DNA of 34,650 nt from Bacillota bacterium (GCA_023459915.1 JAEWSN010000164.1:1-34650); one strand, 5' to 3'; positions 16,784-26,163 are shown, counted from the first letter of the stretch. The notes: generated by a model not told the origin, from the sequence alone. Numbers and translations: made by a program.

Positions 16784-18532
16784 ATGGCCCATCAGGCAAA
16801 ACCAACCCCGCAGCCCATGCAATCCCATGAGGATATCGGCGTCTACACCCTGCCCGCCATCCTGCGCAACAGCGTCGGCAAATTTGCCGGCCAGCCCGCG
16901 CTTTCCATCGTGGACAAGCCCCCGATGACATACCGGGCGTTTCACGGGGAGATTCGGCGGTACGCCGCCCTGCTGCTGGATGCCGGCATCACCCGGGGAG
17001 ATCGGGTGGCACTGTTCGCGCCAAGCTCGCCCAAGTGGGGGGTGGCCTATTTCGCCATTGTCTGTCTCGGTGCCATCGCGGTCCCCATGCTGCCCGATTT
17101 CAGCAAGCAGGAGGCAGAGGGCATCATCCGGCATTCGGAGGCCCGCTTCGCGTTTGTCTCCGACAGCAATGCGGACAAATTGACCGATTGCGACGACTCA
17201 CTTGCGCGCATTCTCGTCCTGGAGGACGAACGCTGGCTGCGCGGCACGCCGTCCGCCACCCCCACCCCTGCCGAACAGGTGGATCTGTTTGCGGTGCCGG
17301 TCGGGGAAGACGACACCGCCTCAATCATCTACACGTCGGGCACCACCGGCACACCCAAGGGTGTGGAGCTCTCGCACCGCAACATCGCGTTCATGGCCAC
17401 CCAGGTGCGGCTCATCCAGGACATTCACCCCGACGATGTGTTCCTGTCCATTCTCCCCATGTCCCATGTGTACGAATTCACCATCGGCTTCATTTTCCCG
17501 GTGATGCAGGGCGCCCATGTCAGCTATCTGGGACGGGCCGTCGCGGTCTCCTCGCTGCTGCCGGCGCTGCAGAAGGTCAAGCCGAACATCATGCTCAGCG
17601 TACCGGCCGTCATGGAGAAAATCTACAAAAACCGCATCGTCCCCACCTTCCAGCGCAACAAGCTCATCGCCGCGCTCTACCGCATGCCCACCTTCCGCAG
17701 GCTGCTGCACAAGGTGGCCGGGCGCAAGCTGATGCATACGTTTGGCGGCAACATCCGCTTTTTTGGTCTGGGCGGCGCGAAAACCCAGCCCGACACCGAG
17801 CGGTTCCTCAAGGAGGGCGGATTCCCCTACGCCATCGGCTATGGTCTCACGGAGACCTCCCCGCTTGTGGCCGGCGCGAATCCAAAGCTGACAAAGCTCG
17901 AATCCACGGGTCCCAAGCTCGAAGGCACGGAAATGAAGCTCATTGACGTGAATCCGGAGACAGGCATCGGGGAAATCGTCACCAAAGGCCCCCATGTCAT
18001 GAAAGGCTATTATCGCAATGAGGAGCTCACCAAATCGGTCTTTACCGAGGATGGCTTCTTCAAGACCGGTGACAACGGCTACATCGACAAGGACGGATAC
18101 CTGTTCATCAAGGGCCGCAGCAAGAACGTCATCATCGGGCCGTCCGGCGAAAACATCTACCCCGAGGACATCGAATTCGTGCTCAACAAGCACCCCCTGG
18201 TCATGGAGTCCCTTGTGGTCGAGCGCGACAACCGTCTCATCGCGCTGGTGAAGCTCGACGAAAGTCTGATGAAAACAAATCCGGAGGGCGGAAAGGCTTC
18301 CGCCGGGGCCGGTGCCACCACGGATCCGGAAGCGGCCCAGGCCGGCATTCTCGCGGACATCCGCAACTATGTCAACACGCAGGTCAACAAGTTCTCGCAG
18401 CTCAAGGCCATCGAGCACATCGCGGATCTCGAGAAAACAGCCTCGCAGAAGATCAAGCGCTTCCTGTACAATACAAGCGCAAAAGGAAAACTTTCCGACA
18501 AAGAGGACAAGGATGACAGCAAAGACGCCTGA
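16784..18532 (+). CDS. AMP-forming acyl-CoA synthetase / long-chain fatty-acid ligase-like enzyme
   Basis: 582 residues, ANL superfamily. It carries the nucleotide loop YTSGTTGTPKGVELSH (about 183-198), YGLTETSP, the FKTGDNGYIDKDG motif, and RSKNVIIGPSGENIYPEDIE before the C-terminal lid with KTASQKIKRF, whose lysine is the usual catalytic one. It activates a carboxylic acid, probably a fatty acid, as an acyl-adenylate and transfers it to CoA or another thiol. The ATG at 16784 has GAGAGGA about 8 bases upstream. The gene overlaps the sulfatase by 20 bases, suggesting a joint envelope-lipid role, but the acyl substrate and acceptor are unknown. Confidence 0.92.
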   Translation: MAHQAKPTPQPMQSHEDIGVYTLPAILRNSVGKFAGQPALSIVDKPPMTYRAFHGEIRRYAALLLDAGITRGDRVALFAPSSPKWGVAYFAIVCLGAIAVPMLPDFSKQEAEGIIRHSEARFAFVSDSNADKLTDCDDSLARILVLEDERWLRGTPSATPTPAEQVDLFAVPVGEDDTASIIYTSGTTGTPKGVELSHRNIAFMATQVRLIQDIHPDDVFLSILPMSHVYEFTIGFIFPVMQGAHVSYLGRAVAVSSLLPALQKVKPNIMLSVPAVMEKIYKNRIVPTFQRNKLIAALYRMPTFRRLLHKVAGRKLMHTFGGNIRFFGLGGAKTQPDTERFLKEGGFPYAIGYGLTETSPLVAGANPKLTKLESTGPKLEGTEMKLIDVNPETGIGEIVTKGPHVMKGYYRNEELTKSVFTEDGFFKTGDNGYIDKDGYLFIKGRSKNVIIGPSGENIYPEDIEFVLNKHPLVMESLVVERDNRLIALVKLDESLMKTNPEGGKASAGAGATTDPEAAQAGILADIRNYVNTQVNKFSQLKAIEHIADLEKTASQKIKRFLYNTSAKGKLSDKEDKDDSKDA

Positions 18533-20537
18533 ACCGCCCCCCCGCACCGGCATCCCCGGCTGGATTGGCCGGTCTCGATACGACATCATGCTCGCATGCC
18601 ATATCCTGTTCGCGCCTGTTCTGCTGCTGTTCAGCTCACAGCTCGTGGCCCTTCAACAGCCCGGTGACGCGGCGCGCTGGATCGCGTCGCATCCGGGGGC
18701 TGTCGGCGCGACCTGGCTGCTGTTGCTGGCCTGCCTGCTCCTGTTGCGCGCGCTTTTCCGGAAGGTCTGGCTGGCCTTTTTCCTGACCGGCCTGCCGGTC
18801 ATGGGATTGTCCCTGGTGAGCTATTACAAGACGCTGTTCAACGGGGTGCCGCTGACACTCAGCGATCTGGCCATGGCCAGGGACCTGTTTGAGATTGCCG
18901 CCTACACGGGGGGCAATCTGGAAATATCCTGGCAAACGCTGTTTGCGATCGGATTGCCCTTGTGCTGGCTGGGCGTTGCCGTCCATCTGGAACATTTCAA
19001 CAGGCACCGGCCACGCCAGGCCAAACTCCTTGCCACGTTCGGCGTCCCGTTGACGGCCGCGCTCCTGCTGTTGCCCATCGTCCTGTTTCCGCTGCGCGCT
19101 TCGGCCGCCGCGTCCGGGCAGACACTCCCGACACAGGCAGAGCGCAACGAGGCATACGGCTATGTATGGGGCCTGTTTGTCGCCTTCAGCAGCAACAAGG
19201 CCGCATTGCCGGAGGCCATCAGCGCCGAGCAGCAGGCCAGCGTGGACGCCGTGCTGGAGGCGGAGGCTGTCACATCCAACCCACCGGCGCCCCAGGCGTC
19301 GGCCGAACCGGGGAAACGCCCCTCCATTGTCTTCCTGATGTCGGAAAGCTTTTTCGATGTCACAAAGCTTCCCAACGTCACTTTTTCAGAGGATCCCCTC
19401 CCCAATTTCCACCGTCTGAGCGCAAGCAGCACAAATGGCGGTTTTCATTCCAACACCTATTCCGGAGGAACCGGCAATGTGGAGATGGAAATGTTCACCG
19501 GCATTTCAGGCGTGATGCTCAAGGAGAGCGAAACACTGACCTCGCTCGCGTCCGGCGAACGCTACCGGGCGCTGCCCTCGATGGTGCGGCAGTTGCGGGA
19601 AGCCGGGTACCGCACCACGGCCATCCACGCGCACACCAACAGCCTTTTCGAGCGCAGCCTCAGTTTCCCGGCCATCGGCTTCGAAGAGGTGCTGTTCTCG
19701 GACAGTTTTCCGGAGGATGTGGAAATCAAAGGGGGATATGTCTCGGACATGGCGCTGGCCAGGGAGATGATCCGCCTGTTCGAGGCACGCAGCCAGGCGG
19801 ACCCCCATTTTCTGTACGCGCTGTCCATGGAAAATCACCAGCCCTATACCGCGAACAAGTTTGCCGAGCCGCTGGAAATCGAGCTGTCCAGCCCCGTTCT
19901 GACGCAGGAGGATCTGGGCGTCCTGTCCGCCCTTGTCCAGGGCCTGATGGACGCGGACGAATCCCTGGGCTTCCTGCTGGACTACTTCGAGGTGCAGGAC
20001 GAACCGGTGATTTTTGTTTTCTGCGGCGACCACCTGCCCGGCATGTACCTGTCCAAGGAGGAGACCGTCTACTCGAAAACCGGCTACGCCTCCACCGCCA
20101 AAACCCTTGACTGGAGCCCCGAAGAACTGAAAAAAATGCTGACAACGGACTATGCCGTCTGGACCAACACGGACATCCCGCTGTGGCCCGACCGCGACGA
20201 GAGCTGCATGCTGCTGGGCATGAACATCCTCAAGCTGGCGGACATCCCCCTGTCGGGCTTTTTCAGGTGGCTTGATGACAATCTGGCGGAAAACATGCTG
20301 CTGCGGCGTCCGCGCCTTTTTGTGGACACCCGCGGGAATGCCGTCTCCGAGCCACCGGAAGCCTTGAAGGAAGACCTGGAAACCTACCGGCTGCTGATAC
20401 ACCAAATCCTGTATGCGCATGATGCGCAGCCCAATGCGCAGCACAATGCGCAGCACAATGCGCAGCCTGATGCGCAGCCCAGTACGCAGCCCAATGCGCA
20501 GCCCATTGCGCAGTCTGGTACGCCGCCTGCGCCGTGA
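18513..20537 (+). CDS. LtaS-like membrane sulfatase / phosphoglycerol transferase
   Basis: 674 residues. About five membrane helices occupy the first 200 residues (for example ACHILFAPVLLLFSS, GATWLLLLACLLLL and VPLTAALLLLPIVLF). The external sulfatase domain begins near RPSIVFLMSESFFDV. MSESF provides the metal-binding glutamate, SGGTGNVEMEMFTG carries the predicted catalytic threonine, and FCGDHLPG provides metal-binding Asp and His. This is the LTA-synthase-like family that moves phosphoglycerol onto cell-surface polymers. AGAGGA lies 5 bases before the ATG. The C-terminus ends in an unusual 12-base-encoded NAQP tail. It ends 19 bases from the convergent propeller gene with no visible terminator. 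Confidence 0.92.
   Translation: MTAKTPEPPPRTGIPGWIGRSRYDIMLACHILFAPVLLLFSSQLVALQQPGDAARWIASHPGAVGATWLLLLACLLLLRALFRKVWLAFFLTGLPVMGLSLVSYYKTLFNGVPLTLSDLAMARDLFEIAAYTGGNLEISWQTLFAIGLPLCWLGVAVHLEHFNRHRPRQAKLLATFGVPLTAALLLLPIVLFPLRASAAASGQTLPTQAERNEAYGYVWGLFVAFSSNKAALPEAISAEQQASVDAVLEAEAVTSNPPAPQASAEPGKRPSIVFLMSESFFDVTKLPNVTFSEDPLPNFHRLSASSTNGGFHSNTYSGGTGNVEMEMFTGISGVMLKESETLTSLASGERYRALPSMVRQLREAGYRTTAIHAHTNSLFERSLSFPAIGFEEVLFSDSFPEDVEIKGGYVSDMALAREMIRLFEARSQADPHFLYALSMENHQPYTANKFAEPLEIELSSPVLTQEDLGVLSALVQGLMDADESLGFLLDYFEVQDEPVIFVFCGDHLPGMYLSKEETVYSKTGYASTAKTLDWSPEELKKMLTTDYAVWTNTDIPLWPDRDESCMLLGMNILKLADIPLSGFFRWLDDNLAENMLLRRPRLFVDTRGNAVSEPPEALKEDLETYRLLIHQILYAHDAQPNAQHNAQHNAQPDAQPSTQPNAQPIAQSGTPPAP
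20421..20516 (+). repeat. 12-base tandem repeat encoding an (N/D)AQ(P/H) tail
   Basis: Eight 12-base units encode DAQP, NAQH, NAQP, STQP, IAQS and similar, right before the stop of the sulfatase. A ninth decayed unit (GTPP) follows. Units keep the frame and differ mainly at first and last codons. Confidence 0.92.
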
Positions 20538-20556
20538 GGTTTTGGCGCCGTCCGTG

Positions 20557-23484
20557 TCATTCGGCTTGACGTGCCCCCGACATCATCCGGACCGGCGTGT
20601 ATGTGACAACGCTTTGACGTTCTTGAACCGCAGACAACTGCGCGCCCCACCCCCACAGCGTGCCATCCGATTTTCGGACCATCACGCGCCGCGTGTCACG
20701 CACAACCTGCACCACATCCGAAAACACCCGAACCGGTTTGAGGCGGCGGGTCACCGTGCCGTCCCCGATTTGTGCCAGTGCATTCCCGCCCCAGGACCAG
20801 ACCGTGCCATCCTCCCCAACAGCCGTTCCCCCATTGGCCATGGCCACTTGCCGAATGCCCGTCAGAATTTTGACCGGTTGTCCCCGGTGCGCCGTATCTC
20901 CCGTTCCCAACCGCCCGTCGTGATTCAGGCCCCAGGTCCACAGGGAACCGTCTGCCCCGATGGCGGCCGAACAGGCGTCACCCGCGCTGACGGATGCCAT
21001 GCCTTCCATGACATGGGTCGGGGCACCATCCTCCTGAAGATCGGTGGTGGTGACACCAAGCTGCCACACGGACCCATCCTGCTTCAACACCACGGTATGA
21101 TACGCGCCCGCACTGGCGGACGCCACGTTCTCCATCAGCTTGACAGCCTGGTTCGCGCCCGGACTTCCGTCTTCGGCTTGTGTCGATGCCGGTGCCACAA
21201 GGGGTCCCATTTGATGAAAGTCGTTCCGGCCCCATCCCCAGAGAATGCCCTCGCGATCCACAGCCACCAGATGGCTTTTCCCCATGCTGAACGCGACAAT
21301 GTGCTCACGAAGACGCGTCGGCGCTGGCTGTGTGCCGGCGAAAAGGCTTTCGGCTGCCGATGGGAGATCGAATGCCGCTGCGCCCCACCGCCACAGCTCG
21401 CCCTGCCGGCTCAGACCAACCAATGTCAGTCCGGACGCTTCCACGGCCACGATATCCTTTGCGATCAGAACCGGTCCCTGCAGAAATTGCGAGGAGGCAA
21501 GGCCCAACGCCCCGATGTGCGGGCCACCATTCCAGCCCCAGCCCCACAGCGTTCCGTCCGCCCTCAGAAAATAGCTGGCCAGGTCATTGACAGCCAAGGC
21601 TTGAAATGGGTCCACCTGCGTGCTTGACGCGGGTGCAGTCTCCGGCACAGCGTCATCGGCTTCATCCGCCACAGCATCATCGGCTTGATCCGGCATTGCC
21701 TCATCCGGCACCGTTTCATCCCGTGCCGTCACCGGCTCGGGGGAAAGGCTCGTCGCGGCAACATCCTCGGCTTGAGTGTCAGGATTGTCGGTGCCGGTTG
21801 TCGGCGTATCGGATGTCATGACGGAGGCCGGCAGCAGCCCGGTCACCACCCTGACCGGACGCCCGGACGCCAACGTCGTATTGTTGCCGAGTTGCCCATG
21901 GGTGTTGTCTCCCCAGGTCCAGACGGATCCATCCTTCTTGAGCACCATGGCGTGTCCGGCGAGGGAAACATCGGCGACCTCCTCGAGATATGCCTTCGGT
22001 TGCAGGTTTCCCCCGGGCGCATTCCTTCCCCAAAGCCAGAGGCTGTCATCGGCACCGAGGATGCCCGTGAGATTGTCTCCTGTTTCCACCCGAACCACAT
22101 TGCGCAAAACGGGGCGTGGCACCGTACCGGCATCGCCGCCCCATGCCAGAAGCACTCCGTCCGGCGTAACCGCGGCGGCATGGTCAATCCAGGCATCAAA
22201 ATCCGCGACCTCCCGCAAAATCTTCACCGGCTCTCTTTTTGAATCCACACTCCCGATGCCCAGTTGTCCCGCCGCGTTCCAACCAAATCCCCACAGCGAT
22301 GTGTCCGCCTTTCGCACATAGGTGCTGTACCCGGATGCCTGAACCGCCACCGCACTGGACATCACCTGCACGGGGGTCAGCCGGCTGACGGTTGTGCCGT
22401 CCCCCAGCTCGCCATAATCGTTCCGCCCCCATGTCCAGACGGTGCCATCCTGCTTGAGCACCACATAATGGCCGACACCCGCCGCCACGTCCCGTACCCC
22501 GGACATGATGGGCACCGGCCGGTCAATGATACCCGCAGGCCGGTCTTGCCACCAGACACGGACATCCGTGTTGGCGCCGCATCCGTACAGGGTGCCATCG
22601 CGGTCAAGGATCAACGTGCTGTGGGCATTCCCGGCCACTGCGGCGACATGGTCGCGAATCTTGACGAACACGCGCCGGTCGGCTGTGCCGCCGATGCCCA
22701 GCGCGCCATGGGCGTTGGAACCGGTGGCCCACAGGGTTCCCTCCGGATCGATCAGCATGGATTTGTTCACCCCGGCCACCAATCGTTGCTGCCGGGGCGC
22801 CGGCGCAGACGCATCCGGATCATCGGATGCCGCATTCACCGGAGCTTCGTACGGCAAACCGGCATCCATGACAATCCGCCTGCCCACGGGATCCCAGGTG
22901 ACGGAAAACCCAAACAGGCGGCCGATGTCCCGCAGCTTGAAGTAGTTGCTGCCCTCAATGGTGTAGGCCGTCACCAAAATGGGCGCACCATCAAGATACA
23001 GCGGTGAAGCGGACGGCCATGCACGCACGGCGGGAATGCCGGCGGCAACCCCTTCGGAGGGTGGCTGATCGTATGGGACGCCGGAAATCATTTCAACCGC
23101 TTTCTCCTGCGCGTTCCACCGCACATCGAACTGCGCGGGGGTGTGCGCCAGGACGCGCGCCAGTTCCCGAAGCTTGAAATAGTTGTTTCCCTCAATGGTG
23201 TAGGCCTGCATGACGCGGACTTCCCCGTCCAGAACAACCGGCGAGCCGTTCGGGACGGCGGAAACCGCCTCCCCGGCCAGAGCGGGGACTCCAGGCGTGG
23301 ATGCCGGCGGCGGGGTTTCAGCCAATACGGACACCGGAGCCGGGATTGCAGCCGTTACAGGTACCGACGGAAGGGTTTCAGCCCAGGCGCCGGTACTGGA
23401 AGCAAAAAAAAGAAAGGCCGTGAGCAAAGCAACCAGACCAATCAGCCACCGGGTGTTGAAATGCGGCGCAACACGTTTTCTCAT
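20557..23484 (-). CDS. Secreted RCC1-type beta-propeller protein with copper amine oxidase N-like domains
   Basis: 975 residues. A signal peptide (WLIGLVALLTAFLFFASS, cleavage near AWA) is followed by a Pro/Ala linker. Two copies of the copper-amine-oxidase-N-like stalk domain come next (YTIEGNNYFKLRELARVL and YTIEGSNYFKLRDIGRLF). Then there are two blocks of RCC1 repeats with motifs such as VWTWGRNDYGELGDGT, LWGFGWNAAGQLGIGS, LWGWGRNDFHQMG and LWTWGLNHDGRLG; I count about seven in each, separated by an acidic Asp/Ala linker. The second ATG (23484) is chosen because AAGGGA lies 6 bases upstream; the ATG at 23490 sits directly on that site. It is 40 bases downstream of a diguanylate cyclase gene. 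Probable cell-surface binding protein; the ligand is unknown. Confidence 0.88.
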   Translation of the reverse strand: MRKRVAPHFNTRWLIGLVALLTAFLFFASSTGAWAETLPSVPVTAAIPAPVSVLAETPPPASTPGVPALAGEAVSAVPNGSPVVLDGEVRVMQAYTIEGNNYFKLRELARVLAHTPAQFDVRWNAQEKAVEMISGVPYDQPPSEGVAAGIPAVRAWPSASPLYLDGAPILVTAYTIEGSNYFKLRDIGRLFGFSVTWDPVGRRIVMDAGLPYEAPVNAASDDPDASAPAPRQQRLVAGVNKSMLIDPEGTLWATGSNAHGALGIGGTADRRVFVKIRDHVAAVAGNAHSTLILDRDGTLYGCGANTDVRVWWQDRPAGIIDRPVPIMSGVRDVAAGVGHYVVLKQDGTVWTWGRNDYGELGDGTTVSRLTPVQVMSSAVAVQASGYSTYVRKADTSLWGFGWNAAGQLGIGSVDSKREPVKILREVADFDAWIDHAAAVTPDGVLLAWGGDAGTVPRPVLRNVVRVETGDNLTGILGADDSLWLWGRNAPGGNLQPKAYLEEVADVSLAGHAMVLKKDGSVWTWGDNTHGQLGNNTTLASGRPVRVVTGLLPASVMTSDTPTTGTDNPDTQAEDVAATSLSPEPVTARDETVPDEAMPDQADDAVADEADDAVPETAPASSTQVDPFQALAVNDLASYFLRADGTLWGWGWNGGPHIGALGLASSQFLQGPVLIAKDIVAVEASGLTLVGLSRQGELWRWGAAAFDLPSAAESLFAGTQPAPTRLREHIVAFSMGKSHLVAVDREGILWGWGRNDFHQMGPLVAPASTQAEDGSPGANQAVKLMENVASASAGAYHTVVLKQDGSVWQLGVTTTDLQEDGAPTHVMEGMASVSAGDACSAAIGADGSLWTWGLNHDGRLGTGDTAHRGQPVKILTGIRQVAMANGGTAVGEDGTVWSWGGNALAQIGDGTVTRRLKPVRVFSDVVQVVRDTRRVMVRKSDGTLWGWGAQLSAVQERQSVVTYTPVRMMSGARQAE
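21646..21708 (-). repeat. 24-base tandem repeat in the inter-propeller acidic linker
   Basis: Copies at 21646-21669 and 21670-21693 differ at about three bases; a partial third copy follows. They encode repeated ADDAVADE-like sequence between the two RCC1 blocks. Confidence 0.75.
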
Positions 23485-23524
23485 GTCCATTCCCTTCAGA
23501 AATGCTTGATGCCCAACCGGTTGA

Positions 23525-24676
23525 TTATCCCACATCCGTTGCGCTGTTGGCAAAGACATACCCGTTTTTCCCTGCCCGCTTCGCCTGGTACATGGCCTCA
23601 TCGGCGCGACGGAGCAATTCACCGGATTCCACAGCGTCCTTGGGAAACAGACCAACACCGATGCTGGCGGTGATGCGGACGAAACCCTCCTCCGTCGGGA
23701 CGTCCCGCGCCACGGTGTGGAGCAGGCGCGTGGCAAAATGTCCCACATCCTCCACGCTGGTTGGATTGTCCATGAGGATGACAAACTCGTCGCCGCCAAG
23801 GCGCGCGGCCATGTCGTTGGGGCGGATGGCATGCGCGAGATCCGCCGCCACCGCGCGGAGCAATTCGTCCCCGACATCATGGCCCAGCGTGTCATTGAGC
23901 CCCTTGAAATGATCCAAATCGATGAAAAACAGCGCCAGCCTGTTCTCCGTCTCCCGCGCCGTCTGGATGAAGGCTTCCAGCTCCTGCTCCATGGCCCGGC
24001 GGTTTGCGATGCCTGTCAGCGGATCCTGCTCGGCGGAGCGCTTGTGCGCGGAGCTTTCCCTGGCCAGCTTGTCCTGTGCGAGCAGCATGCGGCGCATGGT
24101 CATGGGAACGGTGTACATCATCACACCGCAGACCATGAGGTAAAAGGAGCGGTACACCTGGCCAAGAATGTCGGCCGAGACGATTTGTGGGGCAATCACC
24201 GGATCGAACATGGGGTAGAACCAGAAATACAGCCCATTGATGCTCAGCAGGCTCAAAAACGTGGTGTACACAATGATGCCCCGATCCATGCGCAACGAAG
24301 CCATGAAGATGAACACCGGATACAGCAGGAGCACCGCGGTGGTCGCGGGTGCCAGGGTGGAGTTTTGCACGGCGTCGAAATAGGTGTAGATGGTCAGCGA
24401 TACCAGGTTCAGCGTCACGGTGAGATACCGCATCCAGGGATAGACGCGGTCATGAAAAATGGGCCAGGCGGATAAGCCGTTGTACACAAGACAGGTCGCG
24501 GACAGGATCATGCCATACAAGCCGACGACCCGCCCTTGGATGAAAAAAACCGCCCCGGACAGGGCCAGGGCCATCCCATAGAGGAACCAATGGAGAAACC
24601 AGTGGATTCGCTCTCCCCGAAGCGCTTCCGCCCGAAAAACCTCGTCGAATTGTCGTCTTTCGTGCCCCTTGCTCAT
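23525..24676 (-). CDS. Membrane diguanylate cyclase (GGDEF)
   Basis: 383 residues. About six hydrophobic helices in the first 200 residues (for example GMALALSGAVFFIQG and LYGMILSATCLVYNG) are followed by a GGDEF domain beginning at DPLTGIANRRAMEQEL. The active site RLGGDEF (GGDEF at 294-298) is intact, and RPND five residues upstream is a canonical RxxD feedback-inhibition site. It makes cyclic di-GMP from two GTP; the membrane part is a possible sensor without a recognised domain. The ATG at 24676 has GGAG 9 bases upstream; a TTG at 24697 is in frame. The propeller gene follows by 40 bases, so cyclic di-GMP signalling and a surface protein may be co-expressed. Confidence 0.93.
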   Translation of the reverse strand: MSKGHERRQFDEVFRAEALRGERIHWFLHWFLYGMALALSGAVFFIQGRVVGLYGMILSATCLVYNGLSAWPIFHDRVYPWMRYLTVTLNLVSLTIYTYFDAVQNSTLAPATTAVLLLYPVFIFMASLRMDRGIIVYTTFLSLLSINGLYFWFYPMFDPVIAPQIVSADILGQVYRSFYLMVCGVMMYTVPMTMRRMLLAQDKLARESSAHKRSAEQDPLTGIANRRAMEQELEAFIQTARETENRLALFFIDLDHFKGLNDTLGHDVGDELLRAVAADLAHAIRPNDMAARLGGDEFVILMDNPTSVEDVGHFATRLLHTVARDVPTEEGFVRITASIGVGLFPKDAVESGELLRRADEAMYQAKRAGKNGYVFANSATDVG

Positions 24677-25014
24677 TTTTACGCGCTCCGTCGGCAATCA
24701 TCGGTTTCACCGGAAATGGAAGTCACATCCATTTTCATGGTGACCAATCCATCCATCCGTGAGAAGACCAATCTGACCCTATTCTACCACCAAACAGCGC
24801 CGCAGTATCAGGCGGTTTCATCCGGGACAAACTCGAGAAACAGCAAGACCTCCTGTCTTCCCGATATGCAAAGCGGATATCCCAACGCCGTTGCATGAAA
24901 GCCAGCAGACGGTACCCACGCAACAGGATTTCCCGGGCATTCCACTCGGGGCATGCCGCCACGGCAGAAGGGGCTGACCCGCGGCCATCGTGGCGTCCGC
25001 ATGCAATCCGGAAC
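24677..25014. other. Intergenic region upstream of the diguanylate cyclase
   Basis: These 338 bases hold the candidate promoter at 24781-24789 and several short GC-rich inverted repeats near 24945-24990. I found no open frame with a ribosome site and no recognisable cyclic di-GMP riboswitch. Confidence 0.5.
24781..24789 (-). promoter_or_regulatory. Extended -10 promoter candidate for the diguanylate cyclase operon
   Basis: The minus strand reads TGG-TAGAAT, an extended -10 with 5 of 6 consensus bases, about 105 bases before the start codon. No clear -35. Confidence 0.45.
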
Positions 25015-26163
25015 TCAAACCATCCAGTAATTGCTCAGCACGCCCACCAGATACACCCGGCCTTCATAGGTTTCGAACAGGAGGATCAACGAGGAAAAAT
25101 CCCGCCCTTCCACCGCCTGGGTTCCCGGATGGAAAAACTCCACCGCGGTGGCCTCCGGGAACAGCGCACGATAATTCAGTGGCGCGTTCCCTCTGGCCGT
25201 CACCAGTCCGTACTGCACACCAATAAAGGATTCCCGGTAGTTCACCCGATTGACATGATGCTGAAGATACGCGTCAAAGCCCAGCTGGATGGGTTCTCCT
25301 GTGATGCTGGAAATGCCCCACAGCAAGCTCGCATCCTCTTCAAAAACACGCTTGACCGTATCCGGCATGACATGGGTGCACCAGACTTCCTCGATTTGGG
25401 GATCCGCGGAAAACAACGCGCCCTTGACGGGATGAATCAATGCGGACAATCGGTCAAGATCCGCGTTTTGAAGCGCCATCAACGACCAGAGCACCACATC
25501 CTCATCCTCAGCGCCGCCACCATCGGGCGCATTTCTCACCTTCTCCCGCGCCAGCTGCTGCATTGCGTCGCAGGCCACCGCAACAAGGGTCTCACGGGAC
25601 GCAACCGCAGACAAGGCCTCCTGGTTCTGATAGTCCAGGCTGTTCAGCAACCCGAGATTTCCAGCCAACATGAATGTCTGCTGCCAAGCCTCGGCAGACG
25701 ATTCTCCCATTGCGCGCAGGTAAAAAGTCAGCAGCTCCCGCGCGGTCACACGCGCGGTGCCATCAAAGCTGGTCGCGGTTTTTCCGCTGGTGATGCCCAT
25801 TGCATGGGCCTTCGCCACATAGGGCTGCGCCCAGGCGGAAACATCTGAAAACGGACTCATCGCGGACAGGTCGACTGGGACTCCCAGCGTCTGTAAAATC
25901 ACCTTCATCGCCTGCTCACGGGTCAACGGCGCATCGAATCCGGGATTGAACACGGATGTGCTGATGCCGTCAAACAAACCGAGTTCATGCAGCGCCGCCG
26001 CCTGCTGCCAGCTGTTCCATGTCGTCGGCATCAGATCATTCCCGTCTGTGGCGGATGTCGGCCACATCAGATCATTCCCGCCTGTGGCGGATGTCGGCCA
26101 TACTGCCGACAACACAAAAAACACCAGCAACAGGGACAACCATTTTTTCGTGCAACGTCCCAT
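25015..26163 (-). CDS. Secreted S-layer-homology (SLH) domain protein
   Basis: 382 residues. Signal peptide KKWLSLLLVFFVLSAV, then a duplicated WPTSATGGNDLM segment. Two to three SLH-like repeats follow: AALHELGLFDGI...PLTREQAMKVIL, then FSDVSAWAQPYVAKAHAMGI...VTARELLTFYLRAMG, then a weaker one with ASRETLVAVACDAM. The last 160 residues (ALIHPVKGALFSADP through YEGRVYLVGVLSNYWMV) match a domain I recall from many Clostridia surface proteins with no known activity. SLH repeats bind pyruvylated wall polymers. GAGGTG sits about 4 bases before the ATG, with a perfect hairpin directly upstream. It is divergent from the DeoR regulator. Confidence 0.85.
   Translation of the reverse strand: MGRCTKKWLSLLLVFFVLSAVWPTSATGGNDLMWPTSATDGNDLMPTTWNSWQQAAALHELGLFDGISTSVFNPGFDAPLTREQAMKVILQTLGVPVDLSAMSPFSDVSAWAQPYVAKAHAMGITSGKTATSFDGTARVTARELLTFYLRAMGESSAEAWQQTFMLAGNLGLLNSLDYQNQEALSAVASRETLVAVACDAMQQLAREKVRNAPDGGGAEDEDVVLWSLMALQNADLDRLSALIHPVKGALFSADPQIEEVWCTHVMPDTVKRVFEEDASLLWGISSITGEPIQLGFDAYLQHHVNRVNYRESFIGVQYGLVTARGNAPLNYRALFPEATAVEFFHPGTQAVEGRDFSSLILLFETYEGRVYLVGVLSNYWMV
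26029..26100 (-). repeat. 36-base tandem duplication at the signal-peptide end of the SLH protein
   Basis: Two adjacent 36-base copies (26029-26064 and 26065-26100) differ at a single base that I can see. They encode WPTSATGGNDLM and WPTSATDGNDLM, so at least one more change lies in the codon for the Gly/Asp position or its boundary. The low divergence suggests a recent event. Confidence 0.9.

Noticed and set aside
24677..24780. Cyclic di-GMP riboswitch in the leader of the GGDEF gene
   Set aside because: I looked for the GEMM core sequence and its flanking stems and did not find them.
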